The notes beneath the pieces were generated by a model. That model worked only from the letters and a program-made list of their open reading frames with translations, had not been told where the DNA came from and did not search any database. A program made the translations under genes and the position numbers. Source: Pedobacter duraquae (GTDB lineage Bacteria > Bacteroidota > Bacteroidia > Sphingobacteriales > Sphingobacteriaceae). From it: DNA of 64,000 nucleotides. This document shows, piece after piece, positions 9,281-19,108 of this stretch; position 1 is the stretch's first letter; each line of letters begins with the position of its first letter. Where the stretch lies: contig NZ_SNWM01000005.1 in NCBI RefSeq assembly GCF_004362245.1, positions 248,001-312,000 on the forward strand, given 5' to 3'.

Positions 9281-10965
9281 GGATTTTGAGGACTATAGTT
9301 TGCTATCTTGGATTACTGTCTTTTGGATATAAGGTTAAGGCGCAATCGTTGCCGGTTGGATCCGTCGGGGTAGAAGATTATTACCGTCGCGCGCAGCTAC
9401 TTGGAGTCCTAGACTCAAATATTTCTTTTACTGTTAGGCCATTGTTTAAGGCTGGATTAAAGGTTAAAGATATTCAATATCCAGATCTAAAGGAAGTCCG
9501 GTATAATCTTCTTAATACGGAGTCGGCTTTCAGATCGAACGATGGTAAAATCAATGGCTTGATATTACCATTGAGTATGCAAACACAATTTAACTCCCAC
9601 CACCCATATGGATGGAATGATGGGGCCATGATTCCGGCAAAGGGATTTCAAACAGTTATAAGTGGAGGATTATTCGCTGAATATGGTCCATTAAGTATTC
9701 AGTTCAAGCCAGAACTTGCCATAGCAGGGAATTCTGCCTTTGACACCTTTGATAAAGATCATTATGATATTATTGTAGCGCGATATTATGATTTTTATAA
9801 CAACATTGATCTTCCTGCTCGTTTCGGCAACCAGGAATATAGCCATGCTTATTGGGGTCAAAGTAGCATACGATTAAATTATAGTTCTTTATCTGTAGGC
9901 CTATCAACTGAAAATCTCTGGTGGGGACCAGGTATGCGTAATTCACTCCTGATGAGCAACACGGCACCTGGATTTAAACATCTCACTTTAAATACAGTAA
10001 AGCCTATTAAAACTCCTATCGGATCTTTTGAGGGACAACTTATTGCTGGGCGTCTTGAGGGTTCTGGCTTTGGACCACTTGAGCCAAACCGACAATATTT
10101 CTACAGTGATCTATATTTACCAAAACCAGACGACTGGCGATATTTAAGTGGTATTGTTTTTACTTACCAGCCAAAATGGGTTTCAGGATTATTTCTTGGA
10201 TTTACGCAAACTCGCCAGATGTACAGTAAGGACTTAAACGGATTTTCTGATTATTTGCCATTTTTTTTACCTGTAAAAGCTGTTAATGCTGATCAGCCGA
10301 TTAATAAGCCAGATGAGAGAAATTCTATATTTATGCGGTGGTTATGGCCGGCTGAGCATGCTGAAGTATATTTCGAATTTGGACGTAATAATTTTTCTGG
10401 GGATTTTAGAAACAATTTATTAGAACCCAATACATCCAGGGCGTATATTTTTGGATTGAGGAAAATGCTGCCGTTCAACAGACGGACTGACGAAAATATA
10501 CTAATTGGCGTCGAGGTTACACAGCTTGCAGAAACTTTAGTTGATAAGGTTTTATCGGCTTCCGGGTGGTACACAAGTCCAGGTGTGCGACATGGGTACA
10601 CGAATAGAGGAGAAGTTTTGGGAGCGGGGATTGGACCTGGAGGTAATTTGCAATCTTTGGATGTAAGTTGGGTTAGAGGTATTAAAAGACTTGGTTTACA
10701 AATCGAGAGGTATGTGCATAATGATGATTTTTATTATTATGCTTATCAGGATACTAAAGACTTCAGAAGACATTGGACTGATTTGAGTATAGGGGCTAGT
10801 GGAGAATGGAATTATAAGAATTTAATTTTCAATGCTAAACTACAATATATTAAATCCCTAAATTATCAATGGTATTTACTACAGCAACCAGGAGAACCAT
10901 ATATGGTAAACGGTAAGGATGCTAATAATTTGCAAATACAAGCTGGTGCAACTTATCGGTTTTAA
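9277..10965 (+). CDS. Capsule assembly Wzi family outer-membrane protein
   Basis: 562 residues with a signal peptide ending around VKAQ (residue 23). The remainder is an aromatic-rich beta-barrel with the Wzi family features: an N-terminal DYYRRAQLLGVLDSNISFTVRP segment, QSSIRLNYSSLSVGLSTENLWWGPGMRNSLLMSN, and a closing strand ending GATYRF with terminal Phe as expected for outer-membrane barrels. Wzi-type proteins attach or organise capsular polysaccharide at the cell surface. The start codon overlaps the lipoprotein stop (ATGA at 9277-9280). Its stop codon overlaps that of the convergent chain-length gene by three bases (10963-10965 versus 10962-10964). Confidence 0.88.
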   Translation: MRILRTIVCYLGLLSFGYKVKAQSLPVGSVGVEDYYRRAQLLGVLDSNISFTVRPLFKAGLKVKDIQYPDLKEVRYNLLNTESAFRSNDGKINGLILPLSMQTQFNSHHPYGWNDGAMIPAKGFQTVISGGLFAEYGPLSIQFKPELAIAGNSAFDTFDKDHYDIIVARYYDFYNNIDLPARFGNQEYSHAYWGQSSIRLNYSSLSVGLSTENLWWGPGMRNSLLMSNTAPGFKHLTLNTVKPIKTPIGSFEGQLIAGRLEGSGFGPLEPNRQYFYSDLYLPKPDDWRYLSGIVFTYQPKWVSGLFLGFTQTRQMYSKDLNGFSDYLPFFLPVKAVNADQPINKPDERNSIFMRWLWPAEHAEVYFEFGRNNFSGDFRNNLLEPNTSRAYIFGLRKMLPFNRRTDENILIGVEVTQLAETLVDKVLSASGWYTSPGVRHGYTNRGEVLGAGIGPGGNLQSLDVSWVRGIKRLGLQIERYVHNDDFYYYAYQDTKDFRRHWTDLSIGASGEWNYKNLIFNAKLQYIKSLNYQWYLLQQPGEPYMVNGKDANNLQIQAGATYRF

Positions 10966-12053
10966 TCTTGCTGAAACTGTTTCTTTCTAAACATCATTAA
11001 AAACAGCGCTGTAAAAAATCCTGCAAGAACTACTCCTGTAAATATACCTGTAGAATATTTAAGTTTGTTTTTCTTTAACGGTGTATCCGGGCTGTCAATT
11101 ACCTGAAAGGTTGGAGTTTCCTGCATCAACATTGTTCTGCTAACCTCTAGATTTTTAATGATTTCAGAATAAATAGTTTGTAATACGCGTTTATCTCTTT
11201 CCTGCAGCTCTGCACTAACTCCAGCTGTAGTATAAGCAGGGTTAAGATCGAGCATTACGCTATTTGCTGCAGATGCAGAATATGTCTTTTTATTAAGGAT
11301 CCGGCCAATGCTGTCTGCTCTTGTCTGCAAGCGGTCGACATTGGTTCTAAGTTTCTTTGTTTTTGTTGCAATATAAAAATCACTAGCTTCATCAATCAGT
11401 CGGTTGCAGAATAGCGCTGCCAGTTTCTCGTCTTTCATCGTGGCATTTAAAGCAAAAAAACTTAGTTTTTTGTCTGGTTTGTTTACAGAAACATCTTTCT
11501 CACCAATACGGGTAATCATATCCTGCAATAAACTATCCTGTAACCTTGTGTAATTTTTTGTATTACCAGGAAAGTTGATAGGACCTTTCGCTTCTTCCAA
11601 TTTTTCCCACTTGCTTTTTAGCTTATTAGATTCAGCATAGCGATCAGCAAGTGTATAATTAGGATCCTTATCAAAGGGGCTAAGCAAGGTTTGCTTTAGC
11701 ATTTTAGAGCTTACCAATAGTTGAAGTACGTTATCACCAGCCAGCACGCCGCTACTGCCTCCGCTCGCTAAACCGCCAATATCAAATCCCATTTGACTAG
11801 CTAAGCCCGATAGTAACGATCCGCCGCCTTTACTATCTTCTACAATGAAAGTTAGTTTCGCAGTGTAAGTGACTGGCCATTTCCATGCAGTGAGCGCGCC
11901 AAATAAGCCTCCTAGCAAGCAGAATAATATAATTTTAAGTCTATGCTTCCATAGATAGTTAAAGTCTTTTAAGCGCGTTAAAACAGATTGTTTGAAAGAA
12001 AAGTCTTCTTCCGGCTCTGTGTTATTATAATTAGGTTTTTCTAAAACTGACAT
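10962..12053 (-). CDS. Wzz-type polysaccharide chain-length determinant / co-polymerase
   Basis: 363 residues with the Wzz topology: a cytoplasmic N-terminus, membrane helix at about 38-57, a large periplasmic region rich in helices (residues 60-330), and a second helix at about 334-354 followed by a short basic tail. The AKLTFIVEDSKGGG start of the periplasmic domain and the LMQETPTFQVIDSPDTPLKKNKLK segment before the last helix are typical of the family. There is no fused C-terminal BY-kinase domain, unlike Wzc, and no separate kinase gene is nearby. It is the last gene of the leftward export block, one base after the SLBB gene. Confidence 0.9.
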   Translation of the reverse strand: MSVLEKPNYNNTEPEEDFSFKQSVLTRLKDFNYLWKHRLKIILFCLLGGLFGALTAWKWPVTYTAKLTFIVEDSKGGGSLLSGLASQMGFDIGGLASGGSSGVLAGDNVLQLLVSSKMLKQTLLSPFDKDPNYTLADRYAESNKLKSKWEKLEEAKGPINFPGNTKNYTRLQDSLLQDMITRIGEKDVSVNKPDKKLSFFALNATMKDEKLAALFCNRLIDEASDFYIATKTKKLRTNVDRLQTRADSIGRILNKKTYSASAANSVMLDLNPAYTTAGVSAELQERDKRVLQTIYSEIIKNLEVSRTMLMQETPTFQVIDSPDTPLKKNKLKYSTGIFTGVVLAGFFTALFLMMFRKKQFQQD

Positions 12054-12054
12054 T

Positions 12055-14364
12055 TTATTTAACTAGGATTGCTATAAGTGTCACCAATGCACCGATAGCG
12101 GAGGTTATTGCAGATATTTCACCCACACCTAGCTTCAGCTTAAATGTTTTTTCTGGAACAACAATTTTACTTCCCGGGGTTACAGTTGGATAATTCCTGA
12201 AAAAGAGAAAATGTTTTACAGGCTGATTTGTACCATTGGCATATTGAACATAAGCACCTTTCAATCTCGCGTTTTCCTTAGTGCCACCTGCAGCGTTAGT
12301 ATAGTATTTGAAGCTACGACTAACGTAATTTAGTAATTGAGGGTTATTTACCGCACCCACAACCTCTACAAAAGGGGTTTCCCTTGGGATATAAACACTA
12401 TCCCCGGCCATAAATATCATGCTGCTTTTTACCTGTCTTTTATCCTGACCAGTGAGGTCGATATCTACCCGGGTACCATTTCTGTAAATCTTTGCATTGG
12501 CAAGAGAGCCCACTGGGGTTATCCCTCCAGCACGTATAATAAACTCATTTCCCGTCTCATCTCTACGTTGAACCGGGTAATCACCAGGGAATAATACTTC
12601 CCCACGGATTCTTACAGAGCCCAATGTCCTATAATTGACAAGTCTTGGGACATATAAATAGTCAAGAGGCTCTAAAGGAAGGTCACCTGCTGAGGAACTC
12701 AACGCAGAATCCAGATTCACTGTGATGATTGTTAATAATTGATTAGACACAACATCAGATGTGTTTTTAACTAGTCTTGAGATTTCCAATCGATGGCTAG
12801 CTGCGTCATTGGTAAAACCACCAGCCATGGCAACAGCGTCTCCAACAGTCATGCCTTTTCGGTAGGTAAAGTTACCCGGCATTCTAACAAATCCGCCCAT
12901 CGTAATCGAAGACTCATCCTTAAGATCCTGAACAGAAAATATCATTACTGAATCTTCACGAAGAAGTGGGATATCATTAGAGCCAGATAAGAGTTTGCTT
13001 AGATCAAAAGGGATCATCAACTTATCCAAGTTGGGGGATATTCTTTTAATGTATCCTTGATTAAGAGATGCATCGTCACGGAGACCATCTGCTTTAGCGA
13101 TCAGTGACTTAAGTGTTGTGTTTGGAGTAAGTTCAAAAGTTCCGGGCCTGTATACTGCTCCTTCAATTACAACTCGATTTGCAAACCGGCTCAACACAGC
13201 CCCAAAATAAACAGAGTCTGCATTGCGCAATACAAAACGATCGAATAGATCTGCAGGGATATCTTTCACACTTCTTTCTTTATTTGTTATCTGAGTAACT
13301 TTAGCAATATCTCGATAGGCTAAGTCACTGAATCCACCTGTATACGTGATTAAGTCAGACAGAGTTTCTGCATTTTTCAACTCATACAATCCCGGCCTTT
13401 TAACCTGCCCATCAATTGCAACACGTTTAGTATAAACAGGGATGCGGATCACATCCTGATCTTGAAGACTAACATTTCCTTCCAATACACCGCGTTGGAG
13501 AAATGTGTAGAAATCCACAGTTTTAATCACCCGGTTACCTCTAATCACCTCAATGTTTCTAAGAGATCCACCAGGAGCGGGACCTCCGCTTAAGTATAAA
13601 GCATTAAAAAGGGTTGATAAGGATGACAATGTATATGTTCCTGGTTGCATCGCTTCCCCTATAACGGTTACTCTAATACTACGTACTGAGCCCAGATTTA
13701 CAGTTAATTTTGTTTGTCCGCTGGCTAATGCAGGATATACCTTTTGCATCTTTTGTTTGATCAGGTTAGTAGCCTGTTCTATCGTGTAACCGTTTAGGTA
13801 AACCAATCCGGCATTGGGGATTTTTAAATTTCCATCAGGACTTATCTTTGCAGTTACGCTGGTTTCATTTAATCCATTTAATAGAACGACAACCTCGTCA
13901 TCAGGACCTAATACATATCCTTTTGGAGTAGCGAGCCTGAGGTTCGGTTCAAATTTCAGGTTCGGATTACTGAAGAAATCAGAGCCGTATATTTTTGATG
14001 GTTTAATTACCGGTTTAGGGCTAACTACTGGGGTGGTATCACGGCCAACCTTCAACTCTGGTTTTTTTATTGATACCGTAGCATCGGATTTGCCTTTGCC
14101 TCCGGCCTGAACCTCACTTAAACGTTTTTTGAACTTATCTGCTTCGGTAGGATCTAGGCCCCTATCAATGAGCATTTTCATAGCAGCATCTTCAGACAAA
14201 CCGGAGGCCTCAAACTTTGCCCATATAGCCAAAATCTGTTGGTCGGAAAGCTGATCCACTTTTACTTTGCTGATATTGTCTGTAGATATGGTTTGTGCCG
14301 AACCTCTGAAATTAATCAGGGTTAATCCAGTAAACAATATAAAAAGTATGATTTTAAAACGCAT
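12055..14364 (-). CDS. Wza-like polysaccharide export protein with six SLBB repeats
   Basis: 769 residues from the ATG at 14364 (MRFKIILFILF...), chosen because it starts a clean signal peptide; the frame stays open 27 codons further upstream. After a low-complexity linker comes the Poly_export domain (YVLGPDDEVVVLLNG, residues about 150-235) and then six SLBB units, recognisable by their first strands: VTVIGEAMQPGTY, VAIDGQVKRPGLY, VVIEGAVYRPGTF, ITMGGFVRMPGNF, VRIRGEVLFPGDY and VEVVGAVNNPQLL. The protein is about twice the size of E. coli Wza. It ends in a hydrophobic helix (SAITSAIGALVTLIAILVK) that could cross a membrane, as the Wza C-terminal helix does in the outer membrane. The signal ends in SAQT with no lipobox, unlike Wza. 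Confidence 0.92.
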   Translation of the reverse strand: MRFKIILFILFTGLTLINFRGSAQTISTDNISKVKVDQLSDQQILAIWAKFEASGLSEDAAMKMLIDRGLDPTEADKFKKRLSEVQAGGKGKSDATVSIKKPELKVGRDTTPVVSPKPVIKPSKIYGSDFFSNPNLKFEPNLRLATPKGYVLGPDDEVVVLLNGLNETSVTAKISPDGNLKIPNAGLVYLNGYTIEQATNLIKQKMQKVYPALASGQTKLTVNLGSVRSIRVTVIGEAMQPGTYTLSSLSTLFNALYLSGGPAPGGSLRNIEVIRGNRVIKTVDFYTFLQRGVLEGNVSLQDQDVIRIPVYTKRVAIDGQVKRPGLYELKNAETLSDLITYTGGFSDLAYRDIAKVTQITNKERSVKDIPADLFDRFVLRNADSVYFGAVLSRFANRVVIEGAVYRPGTFELTPNTTLKSLIAKADGLRDDASLNQGYIKRISPNLDKLMIPFDLSKLLSGSNDIPLLREDSVMIFSVQDLKDESSITMGGFVRMPGNFTYRKGMTVGDAVAMAGGFTNDAASHRLEISRLVKNTSDVVSNQLLTIITVNLDSALSSSAGDLPLEPLDYLYVPRLVNYRTLGSVRIRGEVLFPGDYPVQRRDETGNEFIIRAGGITPVGSLANAKIYRNGTRVDIDLTGQDKRQVKSSMIFMAGDSVYIPRETPFVEVVGAVNNPQLLNYVSRSFKYYTNAAGGTKENARLKGAYVQYANGTNQPVKHFLFFRNYPTVTPGSKIVVPEKTFKLKLGVGEISAITSAIGALVTLIAILVK

Positions 14365-14434
14365 GCAGATAGGTGTTAGCTTTTGGTAGTGGTTGCAAAT
14401 ATAAAGTAATAATATTTCAGGATATAAATTCTTT

Positions 14435-16081
14435 TTACAGCCCAAATCTCACGTTCAGCTGAACTTGCTGAATTTTTTGGTTCCCCTGACTTAATATATT
14501 ATTCTCCGTATTCCAGAGTACATTTCCTTCTACATATAAATTGTTAAACCATTCGTAGGATGCTTTAAACTGTACCTGGGTATCAGCTCGAAGTACAGTT
14601 GACAGGAATTGGGGCTGTGGAAGCGCAAAATACTGATCCAACAAAGATCCCGGATCACCTTTTCTTGTATGTTGTACAAATAAGCTTGTTTTTAAACGGG
14701 CCACTGGGGTATATTTTATATAGCCCATAAGTCGGTCGGCATTTGCCCCCATCCAATCACCCAACACATATTTTTGACTTGTGTAGTTCTGTGAAGGAAC
14801 TAAATTCTGATATGAAAATGGATTGATCCTCGTATATTCGGCTCCAAGGGTGAGGTAAGGCACAAATACATCTGTTATAGATCCGCCGAAGTTAAATCCG
14901 ATCTGGTTTCTGCTTTTGGATCTATTAAACGCATCTCCTAATCTGATCTCATCAATAAACAGCGTAGCATACAGATGCGTGTTTTTTAAATGGTCTCTTG
15001 AATTTGCCTGAAGGAAAAATTGACCGTTGGATCCAGTTGTGATTTTATACCGACTTGCATATTGATCGTACACTTTAAAAAACATTATCGGAATAAGGTA
15101 ACCGGCTTCGAGATTGCCGCTGTAAATCATTGATTCTCCTACACTTAAAGAAAGTCCTTTTGTAGGGAAGAATGTAAGGCTGTGGGAAGCCATAAATTTA
15201 GGAATATAAGATTCTCTATAATTGCCGAAGATGTCGTTGCCTTTGTTATAAGTTCTTGTAGAATCTATGATTGCAGATTGAAGGAAGGCATGCGTATAGT
15301 TGAAACTCAACCATTTTAAAGGATGGTAATCCAGTCTGATAAATGGATAGGCGGGAGCTTTGTCGGATAATACCACTCTACCATTTTCTCCATAGCCATA
15401 GGTAAGCTGATCTTGTCCTACACTGATCAAGCCGTTATTCCAGCTATAACTGATATATCCTCTGAAATTACTATAATTTAAAGATTTTGCATTCAGGCTT
15501 TCCGTTTTGATAACTCCAGTTTCAGGCGTGAAGATTCTGAGACTATCAATCCCCTTCCCGCGTTCGGTATTATCCTGAAAAGAAAATTGAAAAGCGAAGT
15601 GATTGCCCGCATGACCCCAGAACTCCAATCCGTTGGCCAATTTGGAACGGTTGCCAGGTGTAGATGCCGTTCCTGTGAAGGATAATGAGGGATCTCCGTT
15701 TAATAGAAAACCATCTTTGCGAACTGATAGAAAACGCCATCTCCCGACCTGATCTTTTTTAAAAAAGGTGGTTGTGTCTTTTAAGCCTTCATTAAATTCC
15801 GCAAACTCTTTTTGATAAAATGCCAGTTCTTTTTGTTCTGTTGCGCTAAGTTTAGACAGGTCCTCCTGAAGTACTCCAAGCTGAGTTGCAATCTGCTTCC
15901 TGGTAATGGGCTGGATGAGATCCCGAAAGGCAATGTTTCCTTTTTGTGCCTGGCGCGAGAGAAAATCATAAACCTGGTGTTTTGGATTTTCGAATACCGC
16001 CTGTCCTTGTGATATAAAGGGAAACATCAAAAGTATTGAACAGAGCGTAATCAGAATATAGGAGCGTAGTTGTTGCATCAT
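14435..16081 (-). CDS. Wzi/RemB-like outer-membrane protein
   Basis: 548 residues, starting at one of two adjacent ATGs (16081 or 16078). A signal peptide ends at SQGQA. The N-terminal region (HQVYDFLSRQAQKGNIAFRDLIQPITRKQIA) is characteristic of Bacteroidota proteins annotated as gliding-motility protein RemB or capsule assembly Wzi-like, and the rest is an outer-membrane beta-barrel closing with VQLNVRFGL. Its start overlaps the stop of the glycosyltransferase gene upstream by four bases, tying it to the glycan locus. It is a second Wzi-type protein, only distantly similar to the one at 9277. A role in exporting or anchoring the polymer is likely; a motility role is not supported by neighbours. 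Confidence 0.8.
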   Translation of the reverse strand: MMQQLRSYILITLCSILLMFPFISQGQAVFENPKHQVYDFLSRQAQKGNIAFRDLIQPITRKQIATQLGVLQEDLSKLSATEQKELAFYQKEFAEFNEGLKDTTTFFKKDQVGRWRFLSVRKDGFLLNGDPSLSFTGTASTPGNRSKLANGLEFWGHAGNHFAFQFSFQDNTERGKGIDSLRIFTPETGVIKTESLNAKSLNYSNFRGYISYSWNNGLISVGQDQLTYGYGENGRVVLSDKAPAYPFIRLDYHPLKWLSFNYTHAFLQSAIIDSTRTYNKGNDIFGNYRESYIPKFMASHSLTFFPTKGLSLSVGESMIYSGNLEAGYLIPIMFFKVYDQYASRYKITTGSNGQFFLQANSRDHLKNTHLYATLFIDEIRLGDAFNRSKSRNQIGFNFGGSITDVFVPYLTLGAEYTRINPFSYQNLVPSQNYTSQKYVLGDWMGANADRLMGYIKYTPVARLKTSLFVQHTRKGDPGSLLDQYFALPQPQFLSTVLRADTQVQFKASYEWFNNLYVEGNVLWNTENNILSQGNQKIQQVQLNVRFGL

Positions 16082-17223
16082 ACGGTTGTTTTTTGAGATA
16101 CTGTTCTTAAAATGGCATCATGAAATGCCTTGAGGGAATAATGGTTCCGGATTCTTCCGGCTGCTTGCAGACCCATTGTTTTTCTTTTGCCCTCAGCGAT
16201 AATAATGCCAGTAATTTTTTTTGCTGCTTCGACAGCATTGTTATAGGGAATCAGGATGCCCGTTTCTCCATCCAGGATCATCTCCGTTGCACCACCATGA
16301 TTAGTCGCCACAACAGGTTTTCCACTGGCCATAGCCTCAAGAATCACTGTTGGAAAAGGGTCAGGCAGGATAGAAGGCAATATGAAAATATCTAACGAAT
16401 TCAGGATGTTGGCAATATCGGTTCTATAACCGAGATTAGTGACCCGTCCCTGAAGGGCTGGGTTTAATAAGTTATTAGTCAGCTGTTCATAAAGGTGTTC
16501 GTTACCCGGATAAGCATCGCCAACCATGATAAATTGTAAGTTTGAATGATCTTTAAGCAGCACCGAGGCCATCTCTAGAAAGTAGTCCTGTCCTTTCCAG
16601 TTATTTACCCGGCCAATCATTCCTATCAAGAGCTGGTCTTCCGGGATTTTTAACTCCGTCCTGAGTTTGCCCATCGTGTTTTCGAAGGAGGTGGTTTCAA
16701 TTCCATTGTAAACACGTTCCAATTTTGCAGGATCTACATATTTAGCCCAATGATTTTTTACGGCTTCAGATACTACGATAATCTGATCAGTATATTTCTT
16801 AAACAGATATGCAATCAGTTTAACAAAAGGCATTGGCTTTAAGGTAATCTCATGCACGTGCCAGATGTGCCGGATTCTTTTTCGCTTTGCGAAAAAGGCA
16901 CCAATGAGGACGCCAATGGTATTTGAATAAACCAGGTCTATTTGTCTGCCTTCGATAAGGTTGCTCAAAGATTTCCATGCAGCAGTTGAAACTACCATTC
17001 TGTTGAGAATTCCCTTAGGATTCATATATTTATGGCGGAGTATTCCTAGCCTGATGATGTGAATTTCTACGCCAAGCTTTTCCAGCTCGGGAACTAAGGG
17101 GCCGTCTTCCGACAAAACCAAAATGGGTGTGTGTTTCCCCTCTTTAAGAATCTGTACGACAATTAATAAAATGCGACTTCCGCCATACAGATCAGACGTG
17201 TTATTGAGGATTAGGATATTCAT
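16078..17223 (-). CDS. Glycosyltransferase family 4
   Basis: 381 residues with GT-B architecture. The N-terminal half begins MNILILNNTSDLYGGSRILL, a donor-side loop typical of GT4, and the C-terminal Glycos_transf_1 domain contains IGMIGRVNNWKGQDYFLEMA and the E-x7-E motif region FPTVILEAMASGKPVVATNHGGATEMI. It should add one sugar to the lipid-linked repeat unit at the cytosolic face of the inner membrane; donor and linkage cannot be read from sequence. Its start overlaps the acyltransferase stop (17220-17223) and its stop overlaps the start of the Wzi-like gene, so the block is one transcript. Confidence 0.9.
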   Translation of the reverse strand: MNILILNNTSDLYGGSRILLIVVQILKEGKHTPILVLSEDGPLVPELEKLGVEIHIIRLGILRHKYMNPKGILNRMVVSTAAWKSLSNLIEGRQIDLVYSNTIGVLIGAFFAKRKRIRHIWHVHEITLKPMPFVKLIAYLFKKYTDQIIVVSEAVKNHWAKYVDPAKLERVYNGIETTSFENTMGKLRTELKIPEDQLLIGMIGRVNNWKGQDYFLEMASVLLKDHSNLQFIMVGDAYPGNEHLYEQLTNNLLNPALQGRVTNLGYRTDIANILNSLDIFILPSILPDPFPTVILEAMASGKPVVATNHGGATEMILDGETGILIPYNNAVEAAKKITGIIIAEGKRKTMGLQAAGRIRNHYSLKAFHDAILRTVSQKTTV

Positions 17224-17912
17224 ATGGAAGGACGTATTTTAATTACGCGGGCAGGAACTCCGGCGACCACACTATAGGGAGGGACACTTTTTGTAACAAC
17301 GCTTCCAGCAGCAATAACTGAGCCTTTACCTATGGTTACTCCAGCCAAAATGACCGTATTTGCCGCGATCCAGCAATCATCTTCAATAATCACAAATTCA
17401 CGTTTTACCCCCTGTTTCATTATAGGAAGATCGGGGCGGTCGTATAAGTGGTTCTCTGCATAGATACTTACCCTTGGCGACATAATCACATTATTTCCAA
17501 TTTCGATGTAACCTGAACAGCCTATGTATGCATATGGGCCTATACTTGAATTGTTTCCTATTTTCAAACCTACACCGATTTCTGAACCATATGCATTAAC
17601 CGGTCTTATAATCGCATATTTTCCGATCGTTACCCTGTCGCCTGCAACAATACCCTGGTGCGCCATACAGTTTACCTCCGCGTAATCCTCGATGATAAAA
17701 TCTTTACCAACAGATAAATGTCGAGCATAACGAACAGAAACTCCTTTGCCTACCAGCACCATGCCTTGTGAACGTTTGAAGAATAGCCTATGCCAGGTTC
17801 CCCTCCATAAAAAGAAAGATAATCTAAATAAAGTTGTTAGAATATCCTGTGTTTTCCAGTCGCCTGGAAAACGTTCTTTAATGAAATTTAAACGTCCCGA
17901 AATTAAACTCAT
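17220..17912 (-). CDS. Hexapeptide-repeat acyltransferase (WbbJ/LbH-type)
   Basis: About 230 residues from the ATG at 17912; an in-frame GTG at 17930 would add six residues. The central and C-terminal parts are a left-handed beta-helix with hexapeptide repeats (IGKYAIIRPVN, LKIGNNSSIGPYAYIG, IEIGNNVIMSPRVSI, VTIGKGSVIAAGSVVTKSVPPYSVVAGVPARVIK), and AENHLYD supplies the catalytic histidine expected for O-acetyltransferases. It probably O-acetylates a sugar of the polymer; the acceptor is unknown. It is flanked by two GT4 genes with a 4-bp overlap on one side and a short gap on the other. Confidence 0.88.
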   Translation of the reverse strand: MSLISGRLNFIKERFPGDWKTQDILTTLFRLSFFLWRGTWHRLFFKRSQGMVLVGKGVSVRYARHLSVGKDFIIEDYAEVNCMAHQGIVAGDRVTIGKYAIIRPVNAYGSEIGVGLKIGNNSSIGPYAYIGCSGYIEIGNNVIMSPRVSIYAENHLYDRPDLPIMKQGVKREFVIIEDDCWIAANTVILAGVTIGKGSVIAAGSVVTKSVPPYSVVAGVPARVIKIRPSI

Positions 17913-17937
17913 AAGCGATTGCTGAGTCACAAAACTA

Positions 17938-19056
17938 TTACTTTTTTTCTAATTTGCTTTTTTTGAAAATCTTTACTAATTCCAGAGCAGTGATTTTCCA
18001 TGCAAACTCAGAAAGACGCCGGTTACCTTTTTCAATAAGTTCTATCCTTTTTTGTGGGTTGTTGAGGAGGAGTGTGATTTTTTTATAGATATCCTGCACA
18101 TTAAAGGGGTCAAAGCTAATTACTGCATCTCCACCTACTTCTGGCAAGCAACTGTTATTGGCGATCAGTACGGGAAGCTGATGGTCAAAAGCTTCTAATA
18201 TCGGGATCCCGAAGCCCTCATTGATGCTGGGAAATATATAGAATAACGCTTTTGAATAATAAGTGCCAAGTAGCCCGTCCGGAACATATCCAGGGAAGAT
18301 TACCTGTTCTTCCAGCTTATGTAAAGCGATGAAATTTTGAATAGCGACTTTGTCATCCATGTCCGTTTTAGGACTAAACTGTCCGATTAGAACCAGTTTA
18401 AGCCCAGGGTCGTCAATCAATACTAAAATGAATGCCTCCAGAAGTCTGACAATATTCTTTCGAATCTCCATCGTGCCCACATGTAACAGGTATCTTTGTT
18501 GGAGTACCGGAATACTGGAAGTATCTACTGGGTCGATGTCTTTGATTAATGTTTTAGGCCCTTCAGGAATGGCTACTATTTTTTCTTTGGGGATGCCAGA
18601 TAGTTTGGCGATAGTTTCTTTCGTGTAATCAGTTGGCGTAACAATCCGATACGCCCTTTTCGCGGATGATATTCCAAAATATTTAAAAAGAAATAACCAT
18701 GCTTTATTGTAATGTTCAGGATACTCAAAAAAGAAAGCATCATGGAGTACCGGCACAGTTTCATATCCTAAATGAATGTATGGGACAAAAAAATCGCTAC
18801 AGAAAACGATGTTGCAGCCATGTAACCAGGCTTTAATCGGCAAAATGAGTTGTTTCCAGAGGATGAAACGAATATGTTCTATCAGTTTTAGGAATTTATT
18901 TTTACCTGTATATACCGGAAAATTGGTGTCGAAAAAATAAAAGCGTAGCTCAGCGTCCTCCAATAGTTTGAATTCTCTTACCAATTCTTCAAGGTAAGTT
19001 CTTGCACCCGTTTTTGCGATTCGGAGATCCCTTATATCAATCCCTATTTTTAACAT
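17938..19056 (-). CDS. Glycosyltransferase family 4 (mannosyltransferase-like)
   Basis: 372 residues. The N-terminus (MLKIGIDIRDLRIAKTGARTYLEELV) matches the GIDxR..xTGigrY signature of GT4 mannosyl/rhamnosyltransferases. The C-terminal domain contains YLLHVGTMEIRKNIVRLLEAF and the nucleotide-sugar-binding region FPSINEGFGIPILEAFDHQLPV. It is the first gene of the leftward block and is divergent from the DUF1972 transferase; a consensus promoter lies just upstream (19077-19107). Given the gmd and nucleotide-sugar dehydrogenase genes nearby, a deoxyhexose or uronate donor is possible but not shown. Confidence 0.88.
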   Translation of the reverse strand: MLKIGIDIRDLRIAKTGARTYLEELVREFKLLEDAELRFYFFDTNFPVYTGKNKFLKLIEHIRFILWKQLILPIKAWLHGCNIVFCSDFFVPYIHLGYETVPVLHDAFFFEYPEHYNKAWLFLFKYFGISSAKRAYRIVTPTDYTKETIAKLSGIPKEKIVAIPEGPKTLIKDIDPVDTSSIPVLQQRYLLHVGTMEIRKNIVRLLEAFILVLIDDPGLKLVLIGQFSPKTDMDDKVAIQNFIALHKLEEQVIFPGYVPDGLLGTYYSKALFYIFPSINEGFGIPILEAFDHQLPVLIANNSCLPEVGGDAVISFDPFNVQDIYKKITLLLNNPQKRIELIEKGNRRLSEFAWKITALELVKIFKKSKLEKK

Positions 19057-19076
19057 TGAACTCCCATAAATCAGAT

Positions 19077-19107
19077 CAAAGATACAAACTGAATTTAAGG
19101 AGGCAAA
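19077..19107 (-). promoter_or_regulatory. Promoter of the leftward glycosyltransferase/export operon
   Basis: On the reverse strand a TTTG (19107-19104) is followed after 19 bp by TATCTTTG (19084-19077), which matches the Bacteroidota sigma consensus TTTG-N19-TAnnTTTG exactly. The ATG at 19056 lies about 20 bp further on. Confidence 0.7.
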
Positions 19108-19108
19108 G

